From: Pseudonocardia halophobica
GTDB taxonomy: Bacteria > Actinomycetota > Actinomycetes > Mycobacteriales > Pseudonocardiaceae
Reading direction: 5' to 3'
DNA: 36,985 bases
NCBI RefSeq assembly: GCF_027922425.1
Contig: NZ_BSFQ01000054.1
Span: 1 to 36,985, forward strand
Shown in pieces: positions 32,606-36,985 of the stretch (its first letter is position 1; every line of letters starts with the position of its first letter). A program made the position numbers and the translations under genes. The notes under the pieces were generated by a model. The model made no database searches, was not told the DNA's origin, and saw only the letters and a program-made list of their open reading frames with translations.

Positions 32606-32634
32606 ATCGTGGACGTCCACGCCTGATTCGTCAA
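32606..32634 (-). promoter_or_regulatory. tetR promoter overlapping a 14-bp operator palindrome
   Basis: On the minus strand TTGACG (32634-32629), a 17-base spacer and CACGAT (32611-32606) form a plausible promoter. The perfect palindrome CGTGGACGTCCACG (32608-32621) covers the -10, as expected for TetR autorepression. Confidence 0.6.
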
Positions 32635-32639
32635 TCCTG

Positions 32640-32668
32640 TGGACACATCTCGTCACAATGTCTAACGT
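32640..32668 (+). promoter_or_regulatory. Candidate P450 promoter
   Basis: TGGACA (32640-32645), a 17-base spacer and TAACGT (32663-32668) precede the P450 start by about 44 bases. It lies back to back with the tetR promoter. Confidence 0.45.
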
Positions 32669-32681
32669 CGGCGCCGTAGCC

Positions 32682-32705
32682 GAGGTCGAGGTCGAGGTCG
32701 AGGGA
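32682..32705 (+). repeat. GAGGTC hexamer repeat in the P450 ribosome-binding region
   Basis: Three exact GAGGTC units followed by GAGGGA lead straight into the ribosome binding site of the P450 gene (start 32713). Slippage here would alter the number of Shine-Dalgarno-like motifs. Confidence 0.7.
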
Positions 32706-32712
32706 GAATCAC

Positions 32713-34185
32713 GTGACGGTGATCGAGCAGGTGCAGCAGGTCGGTGCGGGACTGGGGTCGCTCCCCCGCCGCGCCCGCGAGCGGTTCTCCTCCGTGCTCA
32801 CCCTGCCCCTGCCCGAGCAGGTCGACCGTGCCCTGCTCGAGCGCTCCGGCGGCGGCGTCGGCACCCCGTTCTCCGCCGCGCCGGAGGGCCTGCGCCCGGT
32901 GCCCGGCGACGACGGCCTGCCGCTGCTCGGGCACGCGTTGGCCTACGTCCGGTTCGGCACCGACATGAACCGCCGCCGCAGCGCCCACTACGGCCCGGTC
33001 TGGTGGATGCGCACCCCGAACGGCCGCGCGATCGTCGTCGGCGGGGCCGCGGCGACCCGCGAGGTGCTGACCAACCGGGACAAGGCCTTCTCCCAGGAGG
33101 GCTGGCGGGTCCTGGTCGACCGGTTCTTCCACCGCGGGCTCATGCTCATGGACTTCGACGAGCACCGCGCCCACCGGCGGATCATGCAGGAGGCGTTCAC
33201 CGCCGACCGCATCAAGTCCTACGTCGACGAGGCCGTGCCGGTGATCCGCGAGGTCGTGCCGGGCTGGGAGGGCGCGCTGCGGCTCTACCCCACGCTCAAG
33301 AGCATGACGCTCGACATCGCCACCCGGGTGTTCATGGACGCCCGCAGCGGGCCGGAGGCCGACGAGATCAACCGGGCGTTCGTCGACTGCGTCCGCGCGG
33401 CCAACTCCTTCGTGCGCCACCCGATCCCGGGCTCCCGGTGGCAGAAGGGCCTGCGCGGCCGGGCCGTGCTCGAGAAGTGGTTCCGCGACGCGCTGCCGGC
33501 CAAGCGCGCGGGGACGGGCGACGACCTGTTCACCGCCCTCTGCCACGCCGTGACGCCGGAGGGCGAGCGGTTCTCGGACGACGACGTCGTCAACCACATG
33601 ATCTTCCTGATGATGGCAGCGCACGACACGTCGACCATCGCCACCGCGTCGGCCGCCTACCACCTGGCCCGCAACCCGGAGTGGCAGGAGAAGGCCCGTG
33701 CCGAGTCGCTCGCGCTGGGCGACACGCCCCCGGACGTGGCCGCGCTGAAGTCGCTGACCACGCTCGACCTCGTGATCAAGGAGGCGCTCCGGATGGACGC
33801 CCCGGTCCCGGTCGTGATGCGCACGGCGGTCAAGGACACCGCGGTCGCCGGCTACCACGTGCCGAAGGGAACCCGGGTCGTCGTCGCGCAGGGGGTCAAC
33901 CACTACGACCCCGAGTGCTGGACCGAACCGGAGACCTTCGACCCGGACCGCTTCTCCGAGGCGCGTCGCGAGGACCGGTCGGACCGCGACGCGTGGGTCC
34001 CGTTCGGCGGCGGCGTGCACAAGTGCATCGGCCTGCACTTCGGCACCTACGAGGTCACCGCGATCCTGCACGAGATGCTGCGGACCCACCGCTGGGAGAT
34101 CGAGCCCGGCTACACGCTGCGCTGGGACAACACCTCGCTGCCCGTCCCCGTCGGCGGCATTCCCGTGCGGCTGCACCGGCTCTGA
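32713..34185 (+). CDS. Cytochrome P450, CYP136-like
   Basis: A 490-residue P450. It has the I-helix HMIFLMMAAHDTST with Thr306, ExxR at Glu357-Arg360, and heme loop PFGGGVHKCIG with ligand Cys438. FFHRGLMLMDFDEHRAHRRI and YPTLKSMTLDIATRVFM closely resemble my recollection of mycobacterial CYP136 (Rv3059, about 490 residues), which also lies beside a TetR gene. No membrane anchor is apparent. It needs ferredoxin and reductase partners, not seen here. The substrate is unknown; the sequence has a CYP51/CYP26-like flavour, which hints at a sterol or lipid. The last 76 bases overlap the convergent Lrp gene. Confidence 0.93.
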   Translation: MTVIEQVQQVGAGLGSLPRRARERFSSVLTLPLPEQVDRALLERSGGGVGTPFSAAPEGLRPVPGDDGLPLLGHALAYVRFGTDMNRRRSAHYGPVWWMRTPNGRAIVVGGAAATREVLTNRDKAFSQEGWRVLVDRFFHRGLMLMDFDEHRAHRRIMQEAFTADRIKSYVDEAVPVIREVVPGWEGALRLYPTLKSMTLDIATRVFMDARSGPEADEINRAFVDCVRAANSFVRHPIPGSRWQKGLRGRAVLEKWFRDALPAKRAGTGDDLFTALCHAVTPEGERFSDDDVVNHMIFLMMAAHDTSTIATASAAYHLARNPEWQEKARAESLALGDTPPDVAALKSLTTLDLVIKEALRMDAPVPVVMRTAVKDTAVAGYHVPKGTRVVVAQGVNHYDPECWTEPETFDPDRFSEARREDRSDRDAWVPFGGGVHKCIGLHFGTYEVTAILHEMLRTHRWEIEPGYTLRWDNTSLPVPVGGIPVRLHRL

Positions 34186-35117
34186 GGCCTCGTGAGTGGC
34201 GATGGTCGCTCTGGCGACCATCGCCACTCACGGGTAGGCCCCCGCCCGCTTGCGGTCCGCATGATCGGGCCGGTCTCGACGTCGCCGATGTTCGGCAGCG
34301 CCCCGATCCGCTCGGTCAGGTAGCGGAAGAGGTCGGCCTCGTCCCGGCAGACCACGGACACCGTGAGGTTGGCCCGGCCGGTGGTCGCCGCGCAGAACGC
34401 GACCTCCGGGTGCGCCGCGATCGCCCGGCCCGCCTCGAGCAGGTGCGCGGGCGGCACGGTGAGCCACATCCGGGTGTGCGCGTGGAAGCCGAGCAGCCGG
34501 TCGTCGACGTCGAAGTCGAAGAACAGCAGGCCGGCGGCCCGCAGCGCCTCGATCCGGCGCGCGACGGTCGACTCCGACCAGCCGGTGGCCGCGGCCAGCT
34601 CCGCGTAGGGCGCGCGCCCGTCCCGGTTGAGCACCCGCAGCAACGGCCGGTCCGCATCCGTGATCCCGGCGGCGGGCTCGGCCCGGAACACCGGCCGCAG
34701 GGCGGCGAGCTCGTCCGAGGTGAGCACGTCGACCGCGTGGAAGATGTCCGGCCCGCCGCCGAAGACGTGCAGGATGCTGTGCGCGGTCACGGTCTGGATC
34801 TGGGCGGTGCGCTGCAGCCGCTGCAGGATCAGCTCGTCGCGCTCCTCGGCCGACCACGCCTGCACGCTGGCGCTGATCTCGGTGCCCCCGGACAGCAGCT
34901 GCACCCAGCGGGTGTCCTCGCGGCGGGCGAGCGCCTGCGCCACCTCCTCGGCGCTGCCCGGCCGGCAGCGCATCCGGATGATCCACTGCGCGCCGCCGAG
35001 GCCCGCCCCGCCGACGGCGCCGACGAGCCGCACCCGGTCCGCCTCCCGCATCCGGGCCCAGCGCCGCGCGACCGTCCGGTCCGACACCCCGAGGACCTCG
35101 CCGACGTCGAGGGGCAC
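34110..35117 (-). CDS. Double Lrp/AsnC-family regulator, 5'-truncated and with an extended 3' end
   Basis: Two Lrp modules in tandem. The first keeps only the recognition part of its HTH (VGEVLGVSDRTVARRWARMR) and its AsnC domain. The second has a full HTH (DADRPLLRVLNRDGRAPYAE then LAAATGWSESTVARRIEALR) and AsnC domain. The usual first helices (about 25 residues) are missing: upstream of 35105 the frame reads unrelated residues antisense to a transporter remnant. GTG 35117 is the nearest usable start, giving 335 residues, but its ribosome binding site is poor. The normal end near the ETGPIMRTASG motif has no stop codon, so the frame continues through the hairpin at 34191-34232 to 34110. It may be a non-functional or altered gene. 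Confidence 0.7.
   Translation of the reverse strand: MPLDVGEVLGVSDRTVARRWARMREADRVRLVGAVGGAGLGGAQWIIRMRCRPGSAEEVAQALARREDTRWVQLLSGGTEISASVQAWSAEERDELILQRLQRTAQIQTVTAHSILHVFGGGPDIFHAVDVLTSDELAALRPVFRAEPAAGITDADRPLLRVLNRDGRAPYAELAAATGWSESTVARRIEALRAAGLLFFDFDVDDRLLGFHAHTRMWLTVPPAHLLEAGRAIAAHPEVAFCAATTGRANLTVSVVCRDEADLFRYLTERIGALPNIGDVETGPIMRTASGRGPTREWRWSPERPSPLTRPQSRCSRTGMPPTGTGSEVLSQRSV
34191..34232. terminator. Perfect 19-bp hairpin, sister of the one at 31995
   Basis: The stem 34191-34209 / 34214-34232 pairs perfectly around TCTG. It shares the outer GTGAGTGGCGAT with the hairpin at 31995-32034 and has the same design of self-palindromic arms (GCGA-TGG-TCGC). It lies 5 bases after the P450 stop. 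Confidence 0.85.
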
Positions 35118-35333
35118 GTCTCCGCCCCGGGGCTGGTCGAGGCCGTCGTCGCGGGGCAGGCGCCGCGGGTCGACGAGGTCCGCGAGGCCGTCGCCGCCGG
35201 GCTGCACGCGGGCTACCTGGTCGCCGGCGCGGCCGGGGTGCTCGGCGGGCTGCTGGTGCTGTGGCTCGTGCGCCCGGCAGCCCGCGCCCACGCCCCGGAG
35301 GCGGTCCCGGCGGCCGCGAGGGCGCGCGGATAG
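35112..35333 (+). pseudogene. 3' remnant of an MFS drug transporter gene
   Basis: The plus-strand frame ending at TAG 35331-35333 encodes a segment that looks like the C-terminal tail of an EmrB/QacA-type transporter: REAVAAGLHAGYLVAGAAGV then LGGLLVLWLVRPA, one last membrane helix and a short basic end. No start codon with a ribosome binding site and no upstream helices are present. The preceding bases instead belong to the antisense Lrp gene. The likely cause is a deletion joining the middle of two genes. Confidence 0.55.
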
Positions 35334-35343
35334 CCTGCCGTGC

Positions 35344-36840
35344 ATGAACGAGGGCCGGGAGGAGCGCGCGTCCGGTGCGGCGGAGACGGGGGCCGGGCTG
35401 GCGGGCTCGCCCTTCCGCGTGGACCGCGACCGGATCGCGGCATCGCCCTTCTTCGCCCGCCTCGCCGGCGTCACGCAGGTGGTGAGCCCGAACGGGGCCG
35501 GACTGCTGCTGCACAACCGGCTCACGCACTCGTTGCAGGTCGCGCAGGTCGCCCGAGCGATCGCCGAGCGGCTCGGCGAGGAGTCCGGGCCGGTCGTCGA
35601 GAAGCTCGGCGGGTGCGACCCGGACGTCGTCGAGGCCGCCGCGCTGGCCCACGACCTCGGCCATCCGCCCTTCGGGCACCTCGGCGAGCAGGTGCTCGAC
35701 CGGCTCGCCCGAGAGCGGCTCGGCCTCGCCGACGGTTTCGAGGGCAACGCGCAGAGCTTCCGGATCATCACCACGATCGACCTGCACGGACCCGGGCGCA
35801 CCGGCCTCGGCCTGACGGCGGCGGTGCGCGCCGCCGTCCTCAAGTACCCGTGGGCGCGCCGCGGGTACCCGGACCCGCACCCGAGCGAGGCGGAGCTGCC
35901 GCCCCGCGGCGGCGGCCCGCTGCCCGGCGTGCCCGACTCCGGCTCGGCCAAGTTCTCCGCCTACGTGACCGAGCTCGGCGAGCTGCGGACCGCGCGGGCA
36001 CCGTTCCCGGTGACGCCGTGGCAGCAGACGGTCGAGGCCGCGGTGATGGACACGGCCGACGACATCGCCTACGCCATCCACGACGTCGAGGACTTCCACC
36101 GGGTCGGCGTGCTCCAGCAGGCCGGGGTGGCCTCCGAGCTGCGCGGGTGGGAGCGGTCGGCCGAGCCGGGCCCGACCGCGGGGCCCGGTGCCGCGCTGGA
36201 GCGCCTGCGCCGCAGGCTCGCCGAGCGCGACGACTGGGTCTACTCCGACGACGCCTTCGCCGCCGCCGTGTCCCGGGTCCGGGCGGAACTGGTCGACGGC
36301 CTGCTCGCCGTGCCCTTCGACGGCTCGATGGCCGCCGAACGGGCGGTCGCCGAGTTCTCGGCGCGCTGGACCTCCCGGCTCGTCGGCGGCATCCGGGTGC
36401 TGGAGGAGCCGCCGGTCCGCGCGGCGCACGTGGCGCTCGGCGAGGCGCAGTGGCACGAGGTGGCGGTGCTGAAGTTCGTGCACCAGCAGTTCGTGCTGCG
36501 CCGCGCGGACCTGGCCTCGCACCAGCGCGGCCAGGCCACCGTCGTCACGGGGCTGGTCGGGGCGCTGCACGACTGGCTCGCCGACGGCCGGGCGGGCGGG
36601 GCCGTCAGCGCTGCGCCCGGCCTCCCGCCGCGGCTGCACGACCTCGTCGAGCTGGCCCGCGGCGAGTTCTCCGCGCTCGCGGAGGAGGGCGTGGTGAGGG
36701 CGGCGCAGGTCGGCGACCTCGCCCGCGGCCGGGCGGTGATCGACTACGTCGCCTCCCTCACGGACGCGCAGGCCGGCGCGCTGCTCGACGTCCTCACCGG
36801 ACGCTCCGCCCGCCTCTGGACCGACGCCATGGCCCTCTGA
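35344..36840 (+). CDS. dgt: Deoxyguanosinetriphosphate triphosphohydrolase-like HD protein
   Basis: A 498-residue HD-superfamily phosphohydrolase. Its metal site is RLTHSLQVAQVAR (His62), ALAHDLGHPPFGH (His103, Asp104) and the later Asp in MDTADDIAYAIHDVED. Other Dgt features are FEGNAQSFRI and LKYPWARRGYP. It would split dGTP (or another dNTP) to the nucleoside and triphosphate, controlling dNTP pools. The length suits the long Dgt type. ATG 35344 follows the transporter remnant by 10 bases. The 18 bases at its 3' end are imperfectly duplicated just after the stop. Confidence 0.9.
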   Translation: MNEGREERASGAAETGAGLAGSPFRVDRDRIAASPFFARLAGVTQVVSPNGAGLLLHNRLTHSLQVAQVARAIAERLGEESGPVVEKLGGCDPDVVEAAALAHDLGHPPFGHLGEQVLDRLARERLGLADGFEGNAQSFRIITTIDLHGPGRTGLGLTAAVRAAVLKYPWARRGYPDPHPSEAELPPRGGGPLPGVPDSGSAKFSAYVTELGELRTARAPFPVTPWQQTVEAAVMDTADDIAYAIHDVEDFHRVGVLQQAGVASELRGWERSAEPGPTAGPGAALERLRRRLAERDDWVYSDDAFAAAVSRVRAELVDGLLAVPFDGSMAAERAVAEFSARWTSRLVGGIRVLEEPPVRAAHVALGEAQWHEVAVLKFVHQQFVLRRADLASHQRGQATVVTGLVGALHDWLADGRAGGAVSAAPGLPPRLHDLVELARGEFSALAEEGVVRAAQVGDLARGRAVIDYVASLTDAQAGALLDVLTGRSARLWTDAMAL

Positions 36841-36985
36841 GATGTCATGGCCCTACCCCGGGCCGCCTCGAGGGATGAGAATCTGGACGGGGTCGGCTGT
36901 GCTCGTTCGTGCTTGGTGCGTGCGAACCCGTCTCTGAGACTGACGCCTGGGGCCTTCCCGGCACCTCAACTGTTGATCTCGTACA
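36841..36985. other. Lower-GC region without a recognised gene at the right edge
   Basis: The first 18 bases resemble the last 18 of dgt (GAYGYCATGGCCCT shared). The rest is noticeably less GC-rich than the window. The dgt frame stays open to the edge after its stop. No gene, hairpin or insertion-sequence end could be identified. Confidence 0.4.

Noticed and set aside
32478..35333. 951-codon plus-strand frame overlapping the P450 gene
   Set aside because: It is out of frame with the P450 and antisense to the Lrp gene; only its final 74 or so codons resemble a real transporter tail.
36841..36985. Right-edge sequence considered as an IS110-type non-coding end
   Set aside because: No transposase is visible and no diagnostic sequence could be identified in 145 bases.

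Overview
This is a high-GC actinobacterial chromosome segment, most likely from Pseudonocardia or a related genus. The composition is well above 70% G+C. GTG starts are frequent. Many neighbouring genes overlap by four bases (GTGA or ATGA). Gene families such as the AT-hook protein ahead of recCBD, DUF4383, the Rho-N-like small protein and a CYP136-like P450 are typical of Actinobacteria. No tRNA, rRNA, CRISPR array or intact insertion sequence was seen. Every assignment rests on reading the sequence by eye; no database was searched.

Layout, left half. A PHA-synthase-family hydrolase runs in from the left edge (2-1561, +). A minus-strand operon follows: marR, an MFS exporter and a universal stress protein (3852 to 1566), joined by GTGA overlaps. 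An AT-hook protein (3971-4426) lies behind a near-consensus LexA box and precedes the recC-recB-recD operon (4571-13628). Then comes the most unusual cluster (13719-17186): a response regulator fused to a thioredoxin-reductase-like flavoprotein that lacks the active-site cysteines, a histidine kinase with an N-terminal cyclic-nucleotide-binding-like domain, and a small UBP-type (ubiquitin-binding-type) zinc finger. A 13-bp minisatellite, a Nudix hydrolase and an MFS transporter behind a structured leader complete this part.

Layout, middle. A pair of small paralogous membrane proteins sits behind a sigmaF/sigmaB-like promoter. It is followed by a Rho-N/SAP-like small protein, a DUF4383 membrane protein and a DMSO-reductase-family molybdoenzyme that faces a strong bidirectional terminator. 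Next is a three-gene operon of a 5-formyl-THF cyclo-ligase-like protein, a macrodomain protein and a gamma-carbonic-anhydrase-like protein. Three exact copies of a 22-bp palindrome separate it from a minus-strand SDR-TetR-aminoglycoside-phosphotransferase-like operon.

Layout, right half. Here are a small SPOR-like protein divergent from an ArsR-SRPBCC pair, a MarR-ABC ATPase-ABC permease operon, and a TetR divergent from a CYP136-like P450. A double Lrp/AsnC regulator follows; its 5' end appears cut and joined to the tail of an unrelated transporter gene. A dGTPase-like HD phosphohydrolase ends the coding part, followed by 145 bases of lower-GC sequence.

Recurring themes. Several transcription units carry their own MarR, TetR or ArsR regulator. 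Some promoters place the predicted transcription start on or next to the start codon (leaderless). Gene ends are marked by unusual hairpins whose arms are themselves palindromic and which sometimes extend into coding sequence.
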